Below the pieces are notes generated by a model. It did no database searches and had not been told where the DNA came from. It worked only from the letters and a program-made list of their open reading frames with translations. DNA of 64,000 nucleotides from Pleurotus djamor (lineage: Eukaryota; Basidiomycota; Agaricomycetes; Agaricales; Pleurotaceae): the NCBI GenBank assembly GCA_029747585.1, contig JAPEVF010000089.1, forward strand, positions 52,720-116,719. The letters run 5' to 3'. The stretch's first letter is position 1; every line of letters begins with the position of its first letter. Of this stretch, positions 45,015 to 54,758 are shown piece after piece. The position numbers and the translations under genes are program-made.

Positions 45015-46317
45015 ATGGTTTCCTTCCAGTAAGTTTGTCTTCTTTTGTATGGTTCCGCTTAAAGCTCATCCATCTCTGTCAGATGCCACAGTACGTTGAT
45101 TCCATCAACCCGATTCGATGTTATGTGCATAACCAGAAACTTTACATTTTCCCCGGACTAGGTTGTGGGGACGTTGTGACGAAACCCAAACTCGATAAGC
45201 ACTACGCAAGATGTCATAGCGGCGTTGACTGCATCGATTGCTCCAAGACGTTTAACTCACCCGCAGAGTTCAAAGGACACACATCTTGTATAAGCGAAGC
45301 CGAGAAATACCAAAAAAGCCTATATAAGGGCCCAAAATCCGTACGTGGGTCGTCCAAGTTACGATTGCTGGTGCTCATATATACTAACATGATTTGCCTC
45401 TATTCATCCAGTCAGGACACCAAAATGGATATACATCATCAAGAGGTCGAGGGGGTTTCTCTAATCGCGGTGGTAGGGGTGGCGGTGGATGGAATAGCCA
45501 ACCCAGACCTCGGGGGACTGGTGCCAATGATACACCGCTAGGAACACCTGCTCGGATGTCGCCTGTCACCGTGACGCCAGATTCTGGGGAGGGATCATCA
45601 TCTCCCAAACCTTCGCCCAAAGAAGTTTCTGTCCCGATACCACCCACCACTGAGGTTACGGAGAAGGAGAAACAGAAGAAAGACAAATCAAAGAAACGGA
45701 AATCACCTGTACCCGAAGATGTGAGTAGCACACCGTGATACCATTGGCTCCCCGTTTACTAACTCAACTCCCATAGACGGAAGATTCGCCAACGAAGAAA
45801 AAGGCTAAACCCCAGGATGCTGAGACTACATCCCAGTCGACGGATGCCAAACCTCTGAAGGAGAAAAAAGAGAAGAAATCGAAGAAATCCCAAGAAAAAT
45901 CGACGGCTGACGAACCCTCTTCCGCTCCCTCAGACGACCTGTCCGAAAAGAAGAAGAAGAAGTCAAAATCCGCCGCAGAACCAGAGATGAGCACCGATGT
46001 CACAACCAGCGAAAAAGAGAAGAAGAAATCGAAGAAGAAAAGCAAATCTGATGACGCTGTTCCTCTTGACACGCCGAGCGACGAGGCTGGCGCACCAGAG
46101 GAACCCAAGAAGAAACGCAAGCGGAGTAAAGCTGACGATGATGCATGCGCTGAGGAAGAGGTAGTCCCGGAGAAGAAGAAGAAAAGCAAAAAGAACGATA
46201 CCCCTGCGCCCCCGGTCCTGGGAGATTCCAATGTCGCTTCGAAGGAGGAGAAGAAGTCCAAAAAAGAGAAAAAGGATCGCAAAAAGGACNAAAAAAGCCG
46301 CAGAGATAGCGACCTAG
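45015..46317 (+). CDS. LYAR-type C2HC zinc-finger nucleolar protein
   Basis: This is a probable nucleolar, ribosome-biogenesis or cell-growth regulator. Three short leading exons build MVSFQCHSCGDVVTKPKLDK, and HYARCHSGVDCIDCSKTF with EFKGHTSCISEAEKYQKSLY completes the two LYAR zinc fingers. An RGG stretch follows (SSRGRGGFSNRGGRGGGGW), then a long Lys/Glu-rich tail (KSKKRKSPVPED, EKKEKKSKKSQEKS, KKKRKRSKADDD). The N at 46290 sits beside a run of six A. Removing it gives the end KKAAEIAT and TAG 46315-46317, which I prefer. Keeping it extends the frame into sequence that does not look coding. Confidence 0.85.
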
Positions 46318-46745
46318 GCATGCATGCTGTTGGTCCATTTTCTGGTTTCTTGGGTTTATTAGTACATATCTACTTTTCTGTTACTTCTCGTCGCACTTAC
46401 AAGCTTTCGTCGTGCTGTCAGTCTCTCCTTCAGCGTCTCCGCAGAATCCAGAATGATGGGAAGTGTTGGATGAACCCAACTGACTCTTTTCGGATCCTTT
46501 GGCATCTGACCTGTATCCGCAATTTATTGTATATCGAACTGCGTTCATCATAACTGCTCTTGGCCGTATTCTGGCCGTCTTCGCAGTTCACCTGCCAGTG
46601 CAAGGATGGGATCCGGCGTTTTATTCGGCAACTGGGAGCTTCTTTAGCTGCACTGCCACACTTCACCCATTTCAGATCGATTGGCACTTTCCCAAGTTGA
46701 ACTGCAACTACTCCGTTGACCCCTCGTCTTCGACTCTTTCTCAAC
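46318..46745. other. Intergenic region upstream of ATG3
   Basis: A short spacer. Only unsupported frames are seen. Confidence 0.45.
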
Positions 46746-48173
46746 ATGCATGCCATTCAGGTCTGTCAAAATACTCCGTGCATCCATGTTTCCGGCCTGA
46801 CCATGCGATGCAGCAACAATATTGGGCTGTTCGAGAATACCTCAGCCCTGTGCGTATAGATATGCATCTAGAGTATCACGATTACATGCTGATCACGTCC
46901 ATCACAAGGTCCTGAAAGAAAGCAAGTTCAAAGAACACGGTAGAATAACACCTGGTATGTGCAAAATGTCTTTAATCGCGTTCCTTCGGTTTATGTTGGC
47001 CGACTAGAGGAGTTCGTTGCTGCTGGTGATTTCTTGGTCTACAAATTCCCTGTGTGGTCATGGTGGGTCGATACCATTTTATCGTAAGATTTCCGTCTTT
47101 GAACTGTTTTTTGGGACAGGGAGAAGGGAGATTCATCAAAGGCTCGCGACTATCTCCCAGCAGACAAGCAATACCTTCTCACTCGCGGGGTGCCTTGCCT
47201 CAGACGCGCCACCTCTCTTGCCTACACCGACGCAGATGAAGACGCAGAACGACTTCTCTCGTTCGGTGATTCGTCAGCTGCCGGCGCTGACGCAGATGAA
47301 TGGGTCGAGACACACGCCGGTCGCAAGATCGCGCACCATGACTCCAAGAACCCCGGCACGATAGACGAGATTCCCGACTTAGACGCTGATGACCATGGGA
47401 ACTCGCATTCTGTTGGTGGGGTTACTTCTGGAATGGGGGCTATGTCTCTTGGTGGTGGTGGGGATGCTCCAGCAGACACGCCAGACTTGGATGATATCCC
47501 TGATATGGAGGAGGATGACCTTGAGGAAGGCGATGAAGCCACTGCTGTGGCTCCTCCCAAGGCTGCACCCGTTGTTGCAGAATCTAGGTACGCATTTTGA
47601 ACTTGGATTCCCTCACCTCAAATCTCAATCCGAAACTGCGCAGCGATATCGAAGTGGCCAAAGGCAATCTGCTACAGGTCAGAACCTACGATGTCATGAT
47701 CACATACGACAAGTACTACCAAACCCCTCGTATCTGGCTCCTCGGATACGACGAAAACCGAACGCCTCTCACTNCCCCCCCAGATCTTCCAAGACGTATC
47801 TGCAGATCACGCGTTCAAGACCGTCACGATTGAACCATTCCCTCACTCGGGATCTCTGCAAGCCGCATCTGTTCACCCTTGCAAACACGCTAGTGTCATG
47901 AAGAAAGTCATCGAGAGGATGAACAGTGGTATGATCGAAGAGCAGCTCGCTCAACAACGCAAATCGGACTCAACGCCTGCGAAGGAAGTGAAAGCGCCCT
48001 CTGCTACCATCAAGAAATGGCCTTTCAGCCGCAAGTCGAGTGGATCAGGAAAGGCTGAAACTGAAGAGGAAGAGCCACAGGGGATGAGGGTGGATTTCTA
48101 TCTCGTCGTGTTCTTGAAGTTCATCGCCTCGATCGTCCCCACCATCGAGGTCGATTCTACCACTGCATTCTGA
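46746..48173 (+). CDS. ATG3: ATG3, autophagy E2-like conjugating enzyme
   Basis: This is the E2-like enzyme that transfers ATG8 to phosphatidylethanolamine in autophagy. Exon 1 is MHAIQ, joined to [13 protein letters not shown], the membrane-sensing N-terminal amphipathic helix region. Next come [40 protein letters not shown] and [21 protein letters not shown] long acidic flexible loop follows ([16 protein letters not shown]). The E2 core includes [20 protein letters not shown] and the catalytic Cys in [17 protein letters not shown]. It ends [20 protein letters not shown]. The N at 47774 is an extra base before seven C; without it the frame reads [20 protein letters not shown]. Confidence 0.95.
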
Positions 48174-48322
48174 AAGGATCAGGCCTGGATTGGGCTCACA
48201 TTTGGATTCGCGCATATTCATTGTATCATATACCCTTACTAGGCTGAGCTCGTTGGATGTACACTAATATGCTTTCTTGACAAACGTAGAAGTACTCGTT
48301 TATTTAGAAAACCTGGATGTGT

Positions 48323-48935
48323 CTATTCGTCAAGATTGATCGACTTTCCGAATTTTGCGTATAGAGTGACTTTCAACTCTTTCATTTCCGTTTCACAGCT
48401 TTCTGCCTGAGAGGTCAGCTGGGCCAGTCGTTCGTCGAGCTCAGATTGGTCGGATTCGAGACGCTTCAGGGCTTGTGGATGTGGCATATGCAAGAATGCC
48501 TCCCCAATTTTGTATCTGAAGAATATGATCAGCGACGCTGCAGAGTAGGATTATGTTCTTTTCCTTACAAGACGGGCTCGTCTTCATCTGCGAGCTCTAA
48601 TTCGGTCGATAGATCATCGAGGGACTCTTTCTCTTGCTTTGGAACAGCGTCAACCTTTCGACCCCAATCATAAGAAATCAGACACACCTTAAGTTCCTCT
48701 AATCTCTCCTCGATGTTTCTTAGTCTGCCGTTGAGCTTTGAGAACGTGTTGATCCTCTGTTGGTCATCTTTTAAAACGATTAGAGCCAGGACATCTCAGA
48801 CAGATGAAGCTACTCACTCACCCCAAGTCACCTCCTCGTTATCGTTGCTCTCATCCTCCTGTTCTATCTGTTCTGAAGTTCAGTAATTTGCCTGATATGT
48901 GGACAACGATACCATACCATTCGTAGACTGTTCAT
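48323..48935 (-). CDS. Prefoldin subunit 4
   Basis: This is a beta-class subunit of the hexameric prefoldin co-chaperone, which hands unfolded actin and tubulin to the CCT chaperonin. The start exon MNSLRM joins IEQEDESNDNEEVTWDDQQR (acceptor after TTCAGAACAG). The N-terminal helix is INTFSKLNGRLRNIEERLEE, and the beta hairpin region is LELADEDEPVLYKIGEAFLH. The C-terminal helix is QSELDERLAQLTSQAESCET, ending LYAKFGKSINLDE with TAG. The coiled-coil, hairpin, coiled-coil arrangement and about 140-residue length fit PFDN4/GIM3. It is convergent with ATG3, with only about 150 bases between stops. Confidence 0.88.
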
Positions 48936-49249
48936 GATGGTGGTGCGAGGTCAGGAGATCGAGAAATATCTGGCACGTGCGCGAGCTTGAATCCGTTAGC
49001 CGACCACTAGCCGACCACTGACAGCGACGGACTTGGCTCCAAACGAATTTCACTATCGTCGTTTGCTATAACAAGGTTGCTCAGAGCTCCGGCCATAAAT
49101 CCTCCTCTCCAAGTCAAAGTCTCAGTTTGTGTGCACCGTGTAATTGGAATTGCCATGCACGTGGTCCCCTTCCAGATAGATTCCCTCCATCGGTCGACCC
49201 GAGTGCACCACGCGCGGCTTTCTCACTTCCATCCAAACCAAGTCCACGC
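48936..49249. other. Divergent 5' region of prefoldin 4 and S1P lyase
   Basis: The 314 bases between two outward-facing start codons must hold both promoters. No TATA box stands out. Confidence 0.45.
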
Positions 49250-52234
49250 ATGCTCGTCCAACGGGGGAAATCGGTCGTGCTCGCTACTCGAGACATCCTC
49301 AAGGCCCCCTTGAGTTATGAAAGCCTGAAAACAATCCTGTTTGTCTATGTGCTCATCCGACACACGCTGAAGATCCACCGTCACCTTCGAGCGAGGGGCA
49401 TCTCGGGGACAGTTCGAGAAATCTACCAATGGATCAACCAGGTAAATTTCCCCACATCGCTTTGAATAGTTGCTCAGACTCGATGCGGAAACGTCCAGCG
49501 TATTGTGTTCTTGATTCTACAAACGCCTCAAATGAGACAAAAAGTGAATTCGGAGATGGCAAAGGCCAAACTCGACATTGAGAAGAAACTCATCCCTGTT
49601 GGTCCGGAGGTTGTCAGACATCTTGCCCTACCTGAGGAAGGGAGGTCAGCCGAATGGATAAGAGCAGAGATGGACAAGATGGACTCGGAAATGGGTCCCG
49701 TCGATGGTTGGAAGCTTGGGAAACTCTCCGGAGCCGTGTATCGTGAGTCCCCGTCTATCCAAACCCACATTTCGTCGCGGACTGCCATTCAATGCTTCTA
49801 CAGACGGCGGTGAAGAGCTTGAGAACATCATTGTCGAAGCTTACAAGCGGTATTGCGTATCCAACCCCCTCCATCCGGATGTCTTCCCTTCCATTCGAAA
49901 GATGGAAGCTGAAATTGTTTCCATGTGCCTCCGAATGTACAACAACCCAGACGGTGCTGGTACCATGACTTCCGGTGGTACGGAATCCATTATTATGGCG
50001 GTCAAGACATATCGCGACTGGGCACGTGCCACCAAAGGCATCACTGAACCTGAGATGTACGCTTTCAACGTCGCGTCCATCGAGATATTCTAAAGATCCA
50101 GTCGTTCATAGGATTATACCGTCGTCAGCACATGCTGCATTCGATAAGGGTGCTGCGTACTTGGGGATCAAGTATCATATCATTCCTGTCGACAATTACA
50201 CGCGNAAAGTCGACTTGAAGCGTGTCAAGCGAGCCATGTAAGTACTTCGCGACGCTCCGTCTAGTCCGTACTCACGCGTCACCATTAGCAACCCAAATAC
50301 CATCATGGCAAGTGACCGCGTTGTCTTTCGCTTCGCATTACCTCTCATCGTTATTTCTAGCTCATTGGCTCTGCCATTAATTTCCCTGATGGGAACCAAG
50401 ACGATATTGTCGCTCTGGCTGCTTTAGCCGAGAAGCACAAGATCGGCATGCACGTCGATTGTTGCTTGGGAAGCTTTATCATGCCCTTCTTGGAGAAGGC
50501 TGGTTTGGCTAGCGGTGAGAAAGGCAAGTTCAAGTTGGAACCTTTCGATTTCCGCGTCAAAGGTGTTACAAGTATCTCTTGCGATACCCACAAGGTGAGC
50601 AACCAGCTAATCTTATGCTTCGGGAATATGTCTGACTTTTCAATCGCTTAACAGTATGGCTTCGCACCAAAGGTTGGTCCACATACTGCTTCCAGTAACC
50701 CACCCAGCCTTCAATGGATGATCTTTCTGACAGGGTACTTCGGTGATTATGTACCGCAATGCCGAACTTCGCAAGCACCAGTACTACGTTAACCCCTCCT
50801 GGAGTGGAGGTGTCTACGCTAGTCCCAGTCTTTCTGGCTCACGGTACGTCCAGCTGGATACTCTTCTTATTTGTCCGTGACAAATTTTACCGACTGTGGA
50901 ATACTCACGCTTGTCTNNNNNNNNANNGTCCTGGTGCTTTGATCGCAGGCACATGGGCTGCTATGCAATACATGGGATCCGAGTGCGTCTAACTACNTTA
51001 CCCCCTGATCGAAGTAACTAACCACATAATCCCGACTTCCTTTCTTCACTAAGCGGCTACCTGGAATCATGCAAAGCCATCGTTACATGCGCACGCACAA
51101 TAGCGAACAGCATTACCACCTCGATCCCGGAGCTGTACATTCTAGGGTCGCCACCNGCTTCGTGTGTTGCGTTTGCANCGAAGCACCCTAAAGTGAATGT
51201 GATGGAAGTTGGAGATTCGATGTCTAAACGAGGGTGGCATCTCAACGCGATCTCGGGACCGCCTGCGGTGCATATCGCTTGCACGGTGAGTCAATNCCAC
51301 CGTGTGTTTGTCAGGCTGGCGTTTAACCATATGTCTTCCTTCCCGCACCGCATCATATATCTGTCCCCCTAAATCCTCTCCATAACTCACCTCTTTTGTC
51401 ATTGCTGTTCTGCTCTTCCAGCGGTTAACTTTATCCATGGTGGACAATTTCATCGCGGATCTGAAAGACGCAGTCAAGGAAGCCAAGGTCGCTCCAACAG
51501 GTCAAGGAACAATGGTAGCCCTCTACGGTACGTCTTTTATCCCAATTTCCTCTTTCATCTGNATTTTTTTCTCGCATCACATCGCATTCGCACCCGTATC
51601 GTGCCGCCTCACCCGCCCTCGCACGTTTATCTATTTCCAACCNTTCTTCCATTCCTATTTTTATCTCTTATCCTCAATCCGCTTGTCGTCGGTCGCCTCA
51701 CCTTCCTTTTTCGTCTTTCTACTTGTGTTTTCTTCGTCTCCCTTTCATTTGGCTCTACATCCCTCTTCCAACTTTCTCAGCGGGTATGTTACGCCACTTA
51801 ACGCATCCATCGGGCTTATCTANCTCCGAACGATCGTTAACTGCCTGCTTTCTTCACACGTCGATATTTGCGCCCCTCGGACGGTCTCCATCGACTCTCT
51901 TTTTTGCACATTGCGGTTTTTGTCCTTTTCCGGGAGCATTTCGCTTATCTAGGGCTTTTCGTACCGCCTCTTACTTCTTTATCGTTCTTCTTTCATCTGG
52001 AAACTACTATCTCTCTTCGAANTCCTTCGTGCGAGAATACTGTCGGCGCCGGCGCGAGTCGTGGACGCTATTCTTCCCACCTGCTCCCTCTTCCCTTTCT
52101 TTTTACTTGTCCATGAAAGAATATCTCACTGACCGATCATCTCATTTTCAGGCCTTGGAAATTCGAGTTCTGTGGGACCATCGATGGTTGGACAGATCGC
52201 TACCGCCTTTTTGGACGCTTTGTACAAGGCTTGA
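49250..52234 (+). CDS. DPL1: Sphingosine-1-phosphate lyase (PLP-dependent)
   Basis: This ER enzyme cleaves phosphorylated long-chain bases to a fatty aldehyde and phosphoethanolamine. The start is ATG 49250, because upstream the frame opens only at a TTG. A membrane anchor is near the N-terminus ([18 protein letters not shown]). The PLP-fold blocks are [69 protein letters not shown] and [13 protein letters not shown]. The PLP-binding Lys is in SCDTHKYGFAPKGTS, and [20 protein letters not shown] follows. The C-terminus is [20 protein letters not shown]. An N-run at 50917-50928 hides an intron acceptor. The N at 50205 replaces a real base. The last intron (51528-52151) is 624 bases, far longer than the others. 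Confidence 0.93.
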
Positions 52235-53166
52235 GTTGAGGATTAGGGAATTCACTGGTACACTGTTCTCTATCAGGGAGGTTATCTATTCTCCGCGTTA
52301 TATATGTTANTCTCTCTTTCATGGATCCTTTTACACNGTCGGATTGGTTCAGCTCGNGCTCTTGCTAGGAAGCTCAAAGGGGGTATGGATAGATTTGTCG
52401 TTCGGACATGGACTTCCTATCTTGAGGCGAGTCGTCGAGATCACTGTTTTTCACGTANGGCGCCGANCACGCATCATAGNTAANTNNCACATNGTGTGAA
52501 TGACACCCTCATCTACTTGTTTCCTTGCNATGGTTGCTGATAGCGCCGTTCGCTCGCCTCGAAAATTTGTCCCAGAGGTCAACATCTCCATGGACTGTTA
52601 CCTTTCAGGGAGCATCCGCCCCCAAGGATCCAAGCCGCGGGAACGTTGCCATCTCCGACATTTCAATCTCAGCCGTGGATTAGGAGTTTCAGGGGTAGTC
52701 TGATTTTGGATTCCAGGTTTAGTTGCAAGGACTTGGGTGCTTCAGGGACCCTTGCAAATGCATAAGGTGCTCTACTAGCAAAGTTAGCTAACTGATACCA
52801 GTGAAAACTATGGTCTGACATGTAATCTGATGATGATCAAGGCTATAAGGGGCGNACCCCTGTATCTCCTGTCCACTCCTATGTCTANTCAGTCTCCTCC
52901 GCATCCAAGTNCTGGGCTTGGACCGGCTCCGACCACTGAACTATAGCTTACATCCTTCCTTTTGTCACCTACTGTGGTGTTACCTTATAGAGNGGGCAAA
53001 GGGCAAAGGGCAAAGTACAGAAATGAAATGGTTAAAAAAGGAAAGGCATGAGGAGAGAAGACGTAAATGAAGCCAGGTAAAAAAAAGAAACAGAAGGGTG
53101 CCATCAAGTGGGATCAGCAATCATTGCATATGGTCATTCTGAAGGTAGAGTAAGGAGTAGTACATG
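52235..53166. other. Intergenic region with many N bases
   Basis: No gene is supported. It contains a GGGCAAA triplet repeat near 52994-53014 and frequent single Ns, so frame-based conclusions are unsafe. Confidence 0.45.
52994..53014. repeat. Heptamer tandem repeat (GGGCAAA, three copies)
   Basis: Three adjacent GGGCAAA units follow an N. It is a simple-sequence tract with no implied function. Confidence 0.7.
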
Positions 53167-53681
53167 CTACAACTGATCCAACAACTCCTTGTTAGCAGCT
53201 GCAAAATTATCTGTGTACGTCTCCAATGCCTTGTTCATTTGCAATAAACCCTCTTCCATAAACTCAGGGTTTTCCATCATTTTGTCCAAGGTTTTTTCAA
53301 CGAAAACATCTAGAAAAGAGAAGTCAGAGGCTGATGGAACAANAGATGCTCAGTCTCACCTAGTTGCGCCTTCTCAGCCTTGAGCTTCTCCTGCTGAGCC
53401 TTGTCCTCAGGCTTGGCCTCCTCACTCTCAGGCTTCTTCCGTAACTTCCCATCTCCTCCCATTCCATCCATCCCTCCCATCTTCTTTATATACTCTGGCA
53501 TTTCAAGCCCAACATTGCGCATTTGTTCCAACATGATATGCTGTGAAGCCTTTACATAGGCAGCCCATTCATCTAAAGACAAAGTTGAAAGCGTGGAAGA
53601 GGCTAAGCTCACTGTTCAGGGTGATCATTCAGGATAAGCAGACTTACCATCAGTTCTGTGTTTCGTTGGTAAGGATGACAT
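53167..53681 (-). CDS. Small conserved-looking helical protein of unknown function
   Basis: The model has three exons. MSSLPTKHRTD joins SLASSTLSTLSLDEWAAYVK across an intron, with the split codon giving Val. Then come ASQHIMLEQMRNVGLEMPEY and IKKMGGMDGMGGDGK, a charged linker (SEEAKPEDKAQQEKLKAEKA), and after a second intron VFVEKTLDKMMENPEFMEEG and a C-terminal helix ending NFAAANKELLDQL. It is about 140 residues, mostly helical and charged, with no signal peptide or membrane segment. I do not recognise the family. Clean splice phases at both introns and the coherent composition support a real gene. Confidence 0.7.
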
Positions 53682-54758
53682 TTGAGAAAAATCTTGTACG
53701 CAAGAGATGGTGTTGGTATTGGTAGGAAGAAGGAGAGAAAACGGTGAGGAGGCATGATATAGGCGTCCTGGAAGCGGACCTTCAAATTGATCTCCGATCA
53801 AAACTGAGCGAGAAATGTGGGAATTTCTTGGACGTCGTTTGCGCCCCGCGGGGCGCGGTGCGTAAACAACGTCCAAGAAATTCTCACGCGTTGAGAAACG
53901 AATTGCTCGCCCATTCTTTGAACATTTGTCATGAAACTATTTAGTATGAAGAACTAGTGGTGTACATTCTTTTGGACGCAGGATCATGGCGAAAAGAAGC
54001 CCGAGTATGATTTTGGTTGATAGATCGAGCAGGTGGTGCCTAGATTCTGTGTGGCATGTAGAACCCGGCGGCAACGGTGAATATGTATGATGGTGTGCGT
54101 AGGGCAAGAACGTGCATGAGATGAACGACATGCTGCGGGAAAACCTCGGATACGACGATAAGGTGCCCCTGTAGTCCCTATCCCCCTATGTGAGAGCCAT
54201 CGGGATGCGCACACGATGCGCTGTCGTCGAGGCCTGCAGGCAGCGTACGCGTCTGAGTGTGCGAGTCTACCGTACATATGGATGTAGATATAGATAGGAT
54301 TTGCCGAGGGCGGTCCGTCAAAGGTAAGTAGGCGCTACGTTGCGCGACGTGCACGTAGTAGAAAGGAAGAACAAAGATATGGGGTGTCGGTACGATGGCA
54401 AATTAACGGATCAACTGTTGTTTTCCTGTACGATGGAAGCACTGGCTGTGACAGGACGTGGTGGGAGATGCTGAGAAGTGGGAAACTGGATTGGGCTGGG
54501 CGTTGAGTCAGTGGTATCCTCGCGTGTTGAGTGAAAAAGTGTGGCGGCCTGGATGGCGTTGAAACGAAACAGTTTTTCATAAAGCGTCCGTTACAGAAAA
54601 AATGATGATTTTGGAAGGAAACGGAAGTAGATTAGGAAATCCAGGGAAAATTGGTTTGTCAGAGATGTGCCTAAAGCGGCCGGTCGAGATACGGACCGTC
54701 GCCGATCATCTGTTTTCCTCAAGATCCTCACTCTCACCCGTTCGCCTTTTAGTCTGCA
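53682..54758. other. Intergenic region with a long hairpin
   Basis: This is the 5' region shared by the small helical protein gene (minus) and the arrestin gene (plus). Besides the inverted repeat listed, no feature is recognised. Confidence 0.45.
53821..53883. repeat. Long inverted repeat (hairpin) in a divergent promoter
   Basis: GAATTTCTTGGACGT and its exact complement ACGTCCAAGAAATTC form the outer arms (15 base pairs). Imperfect inner arms follow, and there is a GC-rich centre around CCGCGG. The whole palindrome is about 63 bases and lies 140 bases upstream of the ATG at 53681. Confidence 0.85.

Noticed and set aside
45764..46321. A 185-codon Phe/Ser-rich minus frame
   Set aside because: It is the complement of the Lys/Glu codon runs of the LYAR-type gene.
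46318..46553. C-terminal extension of the LYAR-type protein
   Set aside because: It requires keeping the N at 46290 as a base. The added sequence does not look coding, and deleting the N gives a clean end after the Lys-rich tail.
51723..52499. A 258-codon plus-strand frame
   Set aside because: It lies mostly in the long S1P lyase intron and its downstream flank, contains many unknown bases and resembles no protein.
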